From Ceratorhiza oryzae-sativae (taxonomy: Eukaryota; Basidiomycota; Agaricomycetes; Cantharellales; Ceratobasidiaceae): DNA of 64,000 bases. A model generated the notes under the pieces. The model ran no database searches. It had not been told where the DNA came from and saw only the letters and a list, made by a program, of their open reading frames with translations. This document shows, one piece after another, positions 10,734 to 21,086 of the stretch. The stretch is taken from NCBI GenBank assembly GCA_030998015.1, contig JARWMV010000012.1:264857-328856 (forward strand). Direction: 5' to 3'. Each line of letters opens with the position of its first letter. Within the stretch, counting starts at the first letter, position 1. Both the position numbers and the translations under genes were made by a program.

Positions 10734-13425
10734 AGGGGATTTGTTCGAGTTTGATTTGTATATAGCATGTAGCGGTCTGAAACGATTGGTGTATTTTCTG
10801 TTCGTTCTGCTTATTGACTCAGTGTGAGGTTCGAGGCATGATCTATAACTGCCAAGGTCGACAAGGTATCGGGTTGGACTGAGTGTGAGGTCGGAGGCCC
10901 AAGGTAAGAACCGACGCATTTGCGCTGTCCCATTGGCATAAGGAAAACCCCTGAGTGCGAATCAAGGTAAATTACCTACAATTTGCCTGTTTGCCAGCCC
11001 CCCAGGACCACGACGTGTTATTTACATAGTTTACCCATAGCTAACCGGGCAAATCGAGAGAAATTTGCCTTGATCACATAGTCCCGGTGGTTATAGCGTG
11101 TAACCGGCTGGGTTTGCGTCACCAGGGCAAATTTTCCACCGCGTTTTTTTTTTCTCCTGACACCGGGCTGAGGAATAATAACACACGCGTCAGGATAAAT
11201 ACAAAGCAAGATCGACATCGATTTGCCGGCACATGACTATGGAGACGCCAGATTGTCCGGAGCGGTCATAAGGTTAGATGTTTGATCGGCAACACACGTG
11301 GCCACCCAAGGCATGCGGAATAAACTGATTAAACAATTCCCACCCAAAGTAGCGTTAGAGCCGGAGGGTTCAAATAAACAGAAGCAAGCCATGGAGGAAT
11401 GTCGAAGAACCCCAATCAAGACTAGGTGATGTCCGGAAGTCGACGGGACACCAACCGCACGTCAGCATGGGTAGCTTTGGAAATGCGCGGGACATGCGAG
11501 CACTGGACAGGCTTCGGTTTTTGCCAGGACATTTCTATCCTGTGCCAGAAGGGTCCAGCACTGGATAGGACAATTTCCGCTATACATAGCTATACTGGCA
11601 GAGGTCAATCGTCCCCGTGATTAGACATAATTAACCCTGCAGCCAGAGGTTGTAGAAGCTAGAGAAAAATCCGAAAACGACATGTTTGCACATACTCCTG
11701 CTATAAAACCGACGAAAACAATCAATTGTATCGTTGAGTTAACGTGACTGACCAGGCTTGATTGTTGTATATGCTGCCGATATTCCTTGGAAATAGCGAA
11801 GCGTAGCCAGGTATAGGACTGTTCAGGGATTTACAAGCGTGGCAAAAATCTTGTCGCTTTGGGTGGATACGCCTCAACATCACAGGCTCAGCGATTACGG
11901 AGGTTAGCCCACGCGTTGAGCCCAGGGGTGACCGTTTGTGCTTTGATATAGCGCCCCCCCGTGAGGGGCAAGTGCGCACTTACACACGGTACAGCCCCAG
12001 CTGTGCCTATCTTATCTATTCTAGAATACAATTGACAATCTCATTTGCTCTAATTGAATCCTGAATCCTTACGCCTGTTCACGAGGTACATGAGGCCTCG
12101 CGCTTTCGCCGATCTAGGGCAGCTCATTCTCAGATACATGAGTACTTGGCAAGTTACTCTGCTCTCTAGGACTCGACCTCGCCAACTCGCCTTGCGCTCG
12201 ACCACGCTCAGTTCTATGAACCTCGCGTCTTCTGAGGCGACTTGCTCCCGGAGTATGGGACCAGTCACGACTGCAACCTCCTACTTTGCCAGAAGTTGAT
12301 TCGACGTCAAATGGCACACATGTGAATGAGACGAGCACTCATTTCGGCCCTGTATGCATTCTTAGCCAAAGTCCAGCTCGCTACTGAGGATTAGTCAGGC
12401 ACCGGTTCTGCCTAAGCAGAATAAATGCCAGTAGTGCGTGCTAATCTGAGCCACACGGACGTTAATTCTGCTTAGGCAGAACCAGGGCTCTAACTAGTCC
12501 CAACTAGCAATTTTGCTTTTTGGCAGAAATGGGCAGAGAGACGCATATATGCAGACCTCAAGATTTACTATTCAGACCAATGTTCACTGTACTACGATAC
12601 CAAGAGAATATCGATATAGCGGATATAGAAGGCATGCTGCCTCACAAAGAGCAGATGTGACAAGCGACTGAGATTTGTCAGACCGTAGCCGATGTACTGA
12701 GAATTCGAGTACTACATGCTGCTCTGGCACTGGTAGTAACGCCGCGACATGAGATGCCTCGATTTCCCCCATCTGAATGAACCTGCGAGTATTATTTCAA
12801 ATATGAAAGGCTAAAAGTTGGTCGATGCATTAGGGGATGTCCACCCAGTACATTCTCATATGTTTACGTCGGCTTCGTTCGTATAGGCGTTCATTCGAGT
12901 AAAGTGAGTGAGACGTGGAGCATCATACTCAGTTCAGTGGAATTGACGAGGAAACGCAGCATCAAACGGCCCAACTCGCGTTCTTTGCGCTGGGTTACAA
13001 AGCGAGGGTATTGGCATACTGTCCCATACCCGCAAGCTCCAGGAACCTGTTTATTACCAATGAACGATCCTCTAACAAGCTCGGATGGCATTGGCCAGAG
13101 GATTATTTGCCGAGCCGAGTCACGAAACAATGTCAGCAGAACTCATAAGTCACAATAGGGCTTTCTTTGTTCGATTGGAATCTACCAAGATAGGTTTGAA
13201 TACGCGGAACGTGGTTCTGTTCACTTCCAGATCGAGGTGGGATACTCCCGGGAACGACCCCCGAAATTTGCGTTTTTCGCGAGCGGGGATACGCCCATGC
13301 AGAAAGCGTTGGACACAAAGCCGGGCCTGCATCGGTATTGGCAGGGGACCGTGTGTCAAACGACCAGAGTCTCGAGATGGCTGCGCATTCGCTCGCGTGG
13401 GGATGCAGGAATGACGCCGCATGTC
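10734..13425. other. 2.7 kb intergenic region
   Basis: No gene recognised. Short ORFs on both strands lack motifs and consistent splice partners. One clear structured repeat lies at 12404-12483 and is listed separately. A homopolymer run of T is present around 11145-11155. Confidence 0.45.
12404..12483. mobile_element. Candidate 80-bp MITE or foldback element
   Basis: Perfect 19-bp terminal inverted repeats, GGTTCTGCCTAAGCAGAAT at 12404-12422 and its reverse complement at 12465-12483, enclose 42 bp. Each arm is itself nearly palindromic. No clear target-site duplication is visible, so insertion is not proven. It could instead be a large cruciform or hairpin locus. Confidence 0.5.
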
Positions 13426-13444
13426 GCTTACGTAACTGCCAATC
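13426..13444 (+). promoter_or_regulatory. TTACGTAA plus CCAAT upstream element of gene C
   Basis: GCTTACGTAACTGCCAATC matches the element upstream of gene B (8923-8940) with a single-base insertion. It lies about 100 bp before the proposed start of gene C. Conservation while flanking DNA has diverged suggests shared regulation of B and C. Confidence 0.55.
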
Positions 13445-13542
13445 ACCTCTCCCTGTTGTCTTCATATGGGGCAATCGGCTTGCCTGATCCCACCCCCCAC
13501 CACGACTACCACAACCATCTCCGCCATACCACACACTCCAAC

Positions 13543-15237
13543 ATGTGCAACACATCCTACGCTGCCGATGACACGAGCAGACTGTTTGATTCTCCAGACG
13601 CACATGGTATTCTCGTCATTTCGTGCGCCTTGCCCGGATACTGACCAGCTACAGTTATATTCACCCAAGACGTATTGAATAATACACAAACCACACTCGA
13701 AAACGGTGAGTTCGGAACGTTGGTGCACACGCGTGGCGCTCACTCACTGCTAGTTGCATCGTGCTCGCCACCTATGTGCTTCAACGTTCCGAACTCAAGC
13801 CCCCAAGTGCCCGTTGCATTCGACTGTCAAACCAGCTCCAGCCTCTACTTGCACGACCCCCGAGCCCTCCTACCGACCACAGCTTCGCCGCAGATCACCA
13901 ACCAACTGATGGTACTAGATAATCGGACGCCCGACGTAAGTACAGCATTCCAGTCGGTTTCATCCAAAGGCTGACACATCTATACGTCGATTTAGGGCAT
14001 CAACAATGATGTATATGTTGCCCAAGGTAATACCAGTCTCGCGCCTGCGCTGCCTCCATGCTAACGATCATCCAGAGAGATACTTCTCCGCCGGCGGAAG
14101 TATTTATAAGCTCGGCCGAGACTGGGTAATCACCCTCCATGAAACGGTCACCGCCGGCCCGTTTCCGCCAACGCCTCTCGTGCCCGCCTCGCTTGGCCGG
14201 ACCTTTTGCATCGGGCTGATATGCTTTTATGTGCACGAGGACGGCCGGCTATATACGGCCATCGATCACCCCGACCAACTCGGGCCGAAGATGGTCTATG
14301 ATACCGCCGACGCAGCCTACATCGAGCTGTACCTCGCGCATTCTTCGACATTCCCTGTTTCCGTCAGCTCGGGCAATAGTGAGACCACAGATAGCCCCGA
14401 GTCCTCGCCAGGTATGCATACCACAGTTTTTTCTCCCAATATTGGAGAGTTTGCAGTGTTGCTCTGTTTTCTGAACTCTGGATGCTCCACTGTGGATACA
14501 TGGTGGAGCGTCCCGAGTTCAGAAAAGAGAGCAAGATCGCAAATTCTCTATTAGGCTGACTCTTGCTTTCTCTAGACCTCGGCTTTGATTATCTGTCGAT
14601 GTCCCCCGTCTCGAGCGAATCCGGGGCATCCGAGTCGAGCGTGGAGTCTGACTTCTCGCAGGCGTCGCTATTCACCAGCGTGGGGGCAGGCGAGTGGACC
14701 CTCGATATGGACGCGATTCTAGAGGACATGCTCGCCAGCGAGTCGAAGCTCGGCCCAACCTCGACCCCACCCACGGCTCCGTCTAGTCCACCGGCGATCT
14801 GGGACGAAGCGACTCCAGCTCCAGCCAGGCTGACGGCGACCAAAACCGAAATTGACGACTATGCCGAAGCTATCAAGTGCTTGCGGCTGAAACTCAAGGG
14901 TTCGCGAACGAGCCAGATCCAGGTGAAATGTCCCTGGTGTCCGTGGGCCAACAAGCGGGCTTCACATCCGTCCGAGCTCAAGGTTAGTTTGCTTGCCATT
15001 GCTTTTACATTATACTAACTCTGCCACGCAGGAACATATGTACGCACACCGCGGACTGAATGGTTAGTCGCACGACTTTGTTCGTGGGAGCGCGGGCTGA
15101 TGATACCTTTATTAGAGTTCCGTTGTCCGGACAATAGCTGTAAGCATGTTTCGAATCGGCGTAGCAACTTGACTCGGCATGTAAATAAACATCATCCTGA
15201 TTTGGCCCCCGAGTTCAAGGCGAGGCGCTTTAAGTGA
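13543..15237 (+). CDS. C2H2 zinc-finger protein, paralogue C
   Basis: Eight exons (13543-13606, 13655-13705, 13754-13935, 13996-14026, 14076-14411, 14576-14982, 15032-15062, 15116-15237) join in phase to 407 residues. Intron positions and phases match gene B one for one, including two 31-nt microexons. Finger 1 is CPWC-x15-H-x3-H and finger 2 is C-x4-C-x12-H-x3/4-H, followed by a short basic tail (FKARRFK). The core ERYFSAGGSIYKLGRDW and CFYVHEDGRLYTAID matches B and A. The Ser/Glu-rich region around residues 230-270 resembles an acidic activation domain. The start is uncertain: the frame is open upstream to 13237, and 13543 was chosen because it best matches the length of B after its internal Met. 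Probably a nuclear DNA-binding regulator. Confidence 0.75.
13708..13796 (+). repeat. 15-bp perfect hairpin across intron 2 of gene C
   Basis: Arm 13708-13722 (GAGTTCGGAACGTTG), starting within the GTGAGT donor, is the exact reverse complement of 13782-13796 in the next exon, which codes for FNVPNS. It occupies the same place as the 21-bp hairpin of gene A, but both arms have changed together. Confidence 0.85.
14445..14548 (+). repeat. 104-bp imperfect hairpin inside intron 5 of gene C
   Basis: About 46 nt on each side are complementary with few mismatches (left arm starts GAGAGTTTGCAG, right arm ends GCAAATTCTC) around a short loop near 14491-14502. It lies wholly inside intron 14412-14575, which is about three times longer than neighbouring introns. 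It could be a foldback insertion, a precursor of small RNAs, or a splicing regulator. Confidence 0.75.
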
Positions 15238-15699
15238 TTTGAATCTTGATATGATGTAAACTAGTTGAATACCCGATCCGAATGTATCTACGATCTTTCA
15301 ATGATATTTTTCTACGAATGACGGGATGAGGTCGTGCGTCGCATGATTATGCGCGCGTGTTTGATAGGCACGGCGGTTCTGTCCTGGGATGGGGATGCGC
15401 CGCTTGGGTGGTTGAGGGGCACCTTAGACGACGAATTCAGGCATAGTCGCTGGTTTTGGTGGACGGCGTCTGGGCGCGAGGCAAATTGCAACAGGGCTGA
15501 GCCTTGGGTGATGAAACAGTTTGCTTCCCACCCGGATTTCCAGACCGGGCTTCAGCGGCGCCCCTGAGAGATGGTGCGACAGGCGCACACTCTAAGCGCT
15601 GGGTTCAGTCGACAAAATGGGCAGAGTATATATGGAAGCGGATTAATCAAGAAACGTGGTGCCACGGAATGTTCGTGGTGTAGACGAGAGATCTGATGG
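15238..15699. other. Intergenic region left of the LINE
   Basis: No supported gene. ORF 15334-15567 lacks motifs. This is the unmodified flank of the LINE insertion. Confidence 0.45.
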
Positions 15700-15710
15700 G
15701 GGGCTGTTCG

Positions 15711-15732
15711 ATGATGATGATGATGATGATGA
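15711..15732 (-). repeat. Trinucleotide repeat, LINE 3' tail
   Basis: Seven ATG units on the plus strand (CAT on the element strand). Simple-repeat tails in place of poly(A) are common in LINEs. Its position at the junction with the candidate target-site duplication supports this reading. Confidence 0.65.
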
Positions 15733-16001
15733 AATCTATAATTTGTATACCGCTAGCAGTCTCACAAAGAGCCAAGGCGCGGTCCCGGCAGAATCACGAA
15801 AGAAAAAACCGGGCAACACCCTGCACCGGGGGTACAGGGAAAGAGATTGTAGTGCTAGGAGCGAGTCAAGTCCGAGCGAGACGCCAGAGGCGAGTCACGT
15901 GGGGGAGGAGTAACATTATGGCAAGGCACAGAGAGCGCGGCGTCCGAGACACAAGGCGAAAGGAAGAGGAGAAGAGATAGAAGACGCCTGGAGCGTGAAT
16001 T

Positions 16002-19000
16002 TTAACCGAACGGGTTGTTCTGTTTGGTGAAGGCATTTGTGTGTTCGAGGAAAACAATGAGTTTCTCGATGCCTTTGGTCGAGCCAAGAATCTCGGGGAG
16101 CGTGAGTACATCTCCGCGTTCTGTAACAGAGAGGTGATGGAAGTCAGCGTAGTTTGGGCACTCTAGGAGTATGTGTTCTCGAGTTTGGAGGCGTTCGCCG
16201 CATGGGCATGCCTTAATTTCATCTGGGACGAACCGGTCATAGTATTCTCCCGTGAATGCGTGTCCTGTTAGGACTTGGGTGAGGCGTGAAAAAATAGGGC
16301 GAGTAGTATTGAGTAAGGTATTGCTGGGTTTGGTCGAGGGCGGGATGCGGTCTGCGGGTGCGAAAGCGCCCCTGGGTTCGTGTGTCGACCAGTTTTCGAA
16401 CCAGTCGTCTATGATTTTGGCTTTCGACTCTCGTCTGATGTTGGTCAGTGTTTTCAATCCGGTAATACTTCTTCTGTGAGATGAGGCTCGTTTGGCTAGT
16501 TTGTCAGCGAGGTCGTGGCCTCGAATGTCTTCGTGTGCTGGGCAGTATTGGATCGAGACGAAGTGTTCGGGATGGAGTCTATGAAGTTGAAAGTGTGATT
16601 TCGGATCGACATACAGGTTTTCTGGCCTGCTCTTGCGTGACCTTCTAGTGCTACTTCGATTGCTGAGGTGTTGTCGGAGAAGATGTGGATGTTTTTGGGT
16701 GGGTTCGGTTCGAACCTGGAGGTGATTTCGATGGCTGTTCTGATTGCTACTTCTATGGCTTCGAGTTCGAGGTCCCAAGGTTCGACTCGATTCTTTACCT
16801 TTTGCGAGATAGAATGTATTCGTGTGGATTTGTGGAATATGGTTACGCCTATCCCGGCTCCCATTAGATTTTCGCCGGGGTCGGTCCAGTGAGAAGCGTC
16901 CGTGTAACAAACTAGATGGTCAGCGTCGGTTTCCCAGCGGTCTATTACCTGCTTGTGGATTTCTCTGAGCGTTGCTTTTGATGTGTGTCCATCGTATGGA
17001 GTTATTGAGATTCTGTTTCGGAGTTCCGGGTCGGTGTGAGCGCGTTTCCATGGCGGTAAGGTTAGGGGGTTGCATCGTTCGTTGAGGGGTGAATTGAATT
17101 TGGCGATTTCGTATAGTGTTGAGTAGTCTCGTTGTCGGATTGTTGGGTCTCGGTATGCTTCCAAGACCAATGGTCGTATTTTATTAGGGGGGTCTACTCG
17201 TTCGATTTCGCGAGGTAACCATCCAATGTCTAGTCGGTGTAGGATCAAGTGGTTTTCGGGTAGTTTGCTGAGGCGTATGGCCGTTTGTCGGTTGATTTGA
17301 TCGAGGATCAGATGTAGGGGAGGTGTTGATGTTATGATTTCGAGAGCTCGGACTGGAGTGGTTCTGAATGCGCCGCTGACCCATCTAAGGGCTTTGTTCT
17401 GTGTGAGGATGAGTGGGCGTATTAGTGTCTTTGAGTTGTTCCACCACACTGGTGAAGCGTATGTGAGGATTGATCTGCAGCAGGCCATGTATAAGATGCG
17501 GAGGTTGTGTTGTCTCATACCTCTGACCGAATTGGCGAGGAGTTTGAGGCCTTGTAATGTTTTGTTGGCTTTACATGTCAGTCGGTTGATGTGATTTTTG
17601 AAGTTGAGGTTTCGGTCGAAGAAGACGCCTAGCCATCGAATTGTTTCTTGTGGTAGGACTGTGGCTTGGGTTCCGTCTCTGTTTGTGAGGGTGACCGCGG
17701 GTAACAATTCAAATGCGGTTCGCTTTCTGTAGGTGTAGTGTATTAGTTCTCTTTTGTCGCCTTCGTCGAATGCAATTCCGACGCTTGCGCCCCATGTATC
17801 GCATTTGCTGTAAGCTTGAGCTAGGGTGTGTGAGTTCGTGGTGTGAGATGGAGACGAGGTGAGTAGGAATCCATCGTCGACGTAGATAATAAGGAGGCAT
17901 GGGGCCGGGATTGTCTTGTAGTTTCGGTGTGAGTACCTCTTTTCGTTTTCTATTTTAGCGCGTCTCTCAAAATCTTTTATAAGTGGTGCGGTGAGTATTC
18001 CAGATAGCGGAGGGGAGACCGAGGAACCTTGGGGTACGCCTGTTTTTATTGGTTTCATCTCATCTTTTATGCCATCGAGCAGGACAGTGGTATGTCGGTC
18101 AGATAAGAAGTGTTGCGTCCATTTGATGAGCGGGAGTGGGAGTCTGGACTCTCGCATTGTGTTGAGGAGGACTTTGTGTGAGATGTTGTCGAAAAAGCCT
18201 TTGATGTCGAAGCTGAGTGAGCTAGAGACCAGGCCGAGGTCAGCGGCGTTTTGTATGTCGTGTTTGACGATGAGGGCTGCGTCGGTTGTTGATCTAGAGG
18301 TCATACTGCCGAATTGGGATTTTGGGATGATGTCGTATTTCAAACACAGGTGAGTGAGTCTGGCTGCGATAATTTTCTCAATTGCTTTGCCAAAGGTGCG
18401 CAATAGCTGAATGAATCTGTAAGCTTTGGGGATAGAATAATCTGGTTTACCGGGTTTTGCAAGCGCGACCGATATTGAAGAACGGTAGATGCGGGGGTGA
18501 TAGCCTATTTTGACGCATGCTTGGGCGACTGCGTACATTTCGGATGCTGCAGTGCCCCAAGCTAATTTGAGTATGAGGTATGGGATGCCGTCTGGGCCTG
18601 GGGCTGACGTCGATCGACTTGAGAAAATGGCTTTTTTGAGTTCGTGATACTTGAGTTGGGGCCATTCGTATTCGTTTGGTATGGGCGTGGTCAAATCAGG
18701 TTCGGCTACATCAGGTAGTTCTGGCGGGGGAGGAAATAAGCCCTGTCGTAAGACGTTGCACTTATCTTTGTGTTTGATGGCGGGTGGGAGTCCCGGGCCT
18801 TGGGACATGGGCGGGGACGGGTATGTGCGTGTGCCTGCACACCATTTGTTGAGGTGCCATATGTTTCTATGAGTCGCTTCACTTGTGATCGTTTCTATCC
18901 ATTCCTTTTTGGCTCTCTTTTGTTCTCGTCGCAGTAAATTCTTGCGGCGTGTGTGTTCTGCTATGAGGATTAGTCGCATCTCGGGGTCAGTGATGTTACG

Positions 19001-20074
19001 GTCTCGGGTTAACCGTGCCGCGTCAACGACTTCGTTAACTTTTTGGGTAAGATGGTTTGTCCACCAATCTTTCGCATGTGCGCTTGGTCGGTATTTTGGT
19101 ACCAATTCTTCTGCGGTTTCGACGAAACATCTTTCTAGGATTTCCGCGCAGGTGTCAATCTCTTCGACGGTGGGGTTCGGATTTAGTCTTAGGGTAGTGA
19201 AATACTCAGCAGATTCTTCCAGTCGAGAGGCTAATTTCCGGACGTAGTCGTCTAGATCGGCAGCTCCCCAGTTGTATCGTTCTGGGATAAGGTTCTCTAT
19301 CGGGACTCGACCTTGGTCGATATGAAATCTTTGGGCGAAGTGGTCTGACGCGCCGGACACTTTGTCGTCTATATAGAAGTTTTTGACAAGGTCAATAGCG
19401 TTAGCATGAAGATTACTGAACGTGAGATCGATGGTGGTGAGTGATGTTCTTACGCCATTGGCTGTTCTTACTGTTGCGGCGTGGGTGGGTACGCCAGGTG
19501 CATTGTTTAAAGAAAAGTCATGTTCGTCTAGCCATTCAACTAGGTCGATGTCGCGGCGAGCTGGGTTTTGAGATTCGGGTCTGTCTGGTTCCCACAGGAA
19601 GTGGTGAGCGTTCCAGTCTCCGCATAGTATGGTCGGGCCGAGAGGTATTCTGTGATTTTTGAGGCGGTCGAAAGTCCAGTTGGTGTCGTTGGTGGGCGAT
19701 TTTTGGTTGTAAATATTGGCGATGATGAAGGGATTGAAGTTAGGTTGTGTGATTTCGAGGTACATGCAGTCGAGGTCTTGAGAAATGTCAGAGCGGAGAG
19801 TGACTGTGACGTCTGCGCGGGTGCGGTGATATGCGATGACTCTAGGGGTTTCGTTGTTAGCTATTACAGGTTTGGGTATGATGGTATTCCATCCACGGTA
19901 GGAAACTGAGCCACGGTTGCCACCAGCTATGTCGCCCCACCATGGTTCTTGAATTAATATGAGGTACGGTTTTTCTTTACCTGTGGCATTTGAGCATGTG
20001 CTCAGTAATGTGTGCATAATCGGATTGGATTTGTGAGTGTTTAGGCATAAAATACTTATGGGTTTAGTATTCAT
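16002..20074 (-). CDS. LINE ORF2: endonuclease, reverse transcriptase, RNase H (one frameshift)
   Basis: About 1,350 codons in two frames. The N-terminal APE-like endonuclease shows IQEPWWGD, LCGDWNAHH, TIDLTFSN and GASDHFA. The reverse transcriptase shows SFDIKGFFDNI, TGVPQGSSVSPPLS and the catalytic YVDD. The RNase H domain shows CYTDASHW, the Glu in DLELEAIE and FSDNTSA. Around 16550-16630 the frame shifts by one base, and RNase H continues in the other frame with QYCPAHEDIRGHDLADKLAK. The C-terminus has a CCHC-like motif (CPCGERLQTREHILLECP) seen in Tad-clade ORF2 proteins. The protein nicks target DNA, primes reverse transcription there and removes template RNA. The start ATG overlaps the ORF1 stop as ATGA. 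The frameshift makes this copy non-functional unless it is a sequencing error. Confidence 0.92.
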
Positions 20075-20865
20075 TTCGAGATGTCCATGACTTCTTCGGG
20101 CGTAGGCTCGGGAACGTTAGAGTTTGGGTTTTCTGTGTTGGGGTTCTGGAACTCGGGTTCTTCGATGGTTAGAGCTTGGATTGTCTTTTCCATGTCAAAG
20201 TTGTAGGATTTGAGTTTCTTGCGTATGATTTGCGTGTTGAGGTGTGGTAGCTTGGCGTAGATTTCGTTGACGAGCTTTCTTACTTGGTTGTTGTTCGGTT
20301 TTGCTGTTTTGATCGTGATGTCTGAGGGATTGGTTTGTCTGTGTGTCGTCTGGGTTTTTGGTTCGGAGGGTGTTGGTTTCTGAAGGGCTTTGGAGCCGAG
20401 TTTGGCGCGTGTGCGTTCGGGACATCCTTTGAAGGTGGCTGGGTGTTCTGCGGATCCGCAGAGGGCGCATTTTCGGATTTTGGCTTCGTGAATGCAGAGA
20501 GTGTTAGCATCAAGTTCGCATTTGGAGCAGTTTTTGTGTTCGTTAGTGAGATGTGGTCCAGCGCATTTACCGCACTTCGTGCTGTTCTTACATCGATTTG
20601 CTAGGTGGTTGAGGCCCCAGCAATTGGTGCATTGTAAGGGGGATGTGCCTTCTGTGTGGGGGCGGAACTTGATCTTTTCGCCGAATAGGAAGGTTTCGCC
20701 GATATCGAGGACGGGTAGGGGCTGTTCGATGGGCAGGGTCGAGACGCGGTGTGACGTCTCTGATGCGGGTTTGGACGACACTGGGATGATGGTGATCGTA
20801 TGGCATCTCATCTCGGTTGCGGTGACACAGCCGTCTGGCTGGGAGCATGCACCGTTGCATGGCAT
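20071..20865 (-). CDS. LINE ORF1: zinc-knuckle nucleic-acid-binding protein, N-terminus doubtful
   Basis: Open frame of 264 codons. It has a run of CCHC-type knuckles: CTNCWGLNHLANRC, CGKCAGPHLTNEHKNC, CSKCELDANTLCIHE and CALCGSAEHPATFKGC. A Gln/Thr/Pro-rich linker and a Glu-rich end (VPEPTPEEVMDISK) follow. Such ORF1 proteins bind the element RNA to form the ribonucleoprotein. The frame ends in TGA overlapping the ORF2 start (ATGA at 20071-20074), suggesting termination-reinitiation. A usual N-terminal Gag-like part is missing. If the 14-bp repeat at 20718-20731 is a target duplication, codons upstream of it are host sequence read by chance. Confidence 0.8.
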   Translation of the reverse strand: MPCNGACSQPDGCVTATEMRCHTITIIPVSSKPASETSHRVSTLPIEQPLPVLDIGETFLFGEKIKFRPHTEGTSPLQCTNCWGLNHLANRCKNSTKCGKCAGPHLTNEHKNCSKCELDANTLCIHEAKIRKCALCGSAEHPATFKGCPERTRAKLGSKALQKPTPSEPKTQTTHRQTNPSDITIKTAKPNNNQVRKLVNEIYAKLPHLNTQIIRKKLKSYNFDMEKTIQALTIEEPEFQNPNTENPNSNVPEPTPEEVMDISK

Positions 20866-21086
20866 GGCAGCAGGCCCGCGGACGGACCGACGCCGCGACG
20901 CACGGGACTGATCAAGGGCGGGCTCTGTTTGTGTCTGTCAGGCTTCGGGAAGCTGGGCAAGATCACATGACCTGGGATTCTTCGTCGGGATTTCGGGGCT
21001 GAGGTCGGGCAGACCCGCGTGACCTAGGTTGAAGTCAACCACGACCACAACCGACACAGACACTTGAATGTTCCACCTCAGCACAC
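20732..21086 (+). promoter_or_regulatory. Presumed kinase promoter next to the LINE 5' end
   Basis: About 355 bp between the inferred LINE end and the kinase ATG. It contains CCACGACCACAACC-type pyrimidine/purine asymmetric stretches and two TGACCT motifs (near 20968 and 21019). No TATA box is obvious. The insertion lies inside what would normally be promoter space, so the LINE may influence kinase expression. Confidence 0.4.

Larger units (their letters stand above)
15700..20731 (-). mobile_element. Tad-like non-LTR retrotransposon (LINE), probably 5'-truncated
   Basis: The element reads leftwards: ORF1 (zinc-knuckle), ORF2 (APE endonuclease, reverse transcriptase, RNase H), a 3' untranslated part of about 270 nt, then a 3' tail of seven trinucleotide repeats (ATG on the plus strand, 15711-15731). 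The 14-mer GGGGCTGTTCGATG occurs at 15700-15713, touching the tail, and again at 20718-20731, where a 5' truncation would be expected. I take this as a target-site duplication. It implies that ORF1 has lost its N-terminus and that the last 150 nt of the ORF1 reading frame are host DNA. The element is CpG-normal and carries only one frameshift, so it looks young. Confidence 0.75.

Noticed and set aside
13133..13644. Long ORFs on both strands upstream of gene C
   Set aside because: They overlap each other. Only the part from 13543 on the plus strand matches the paralogues.
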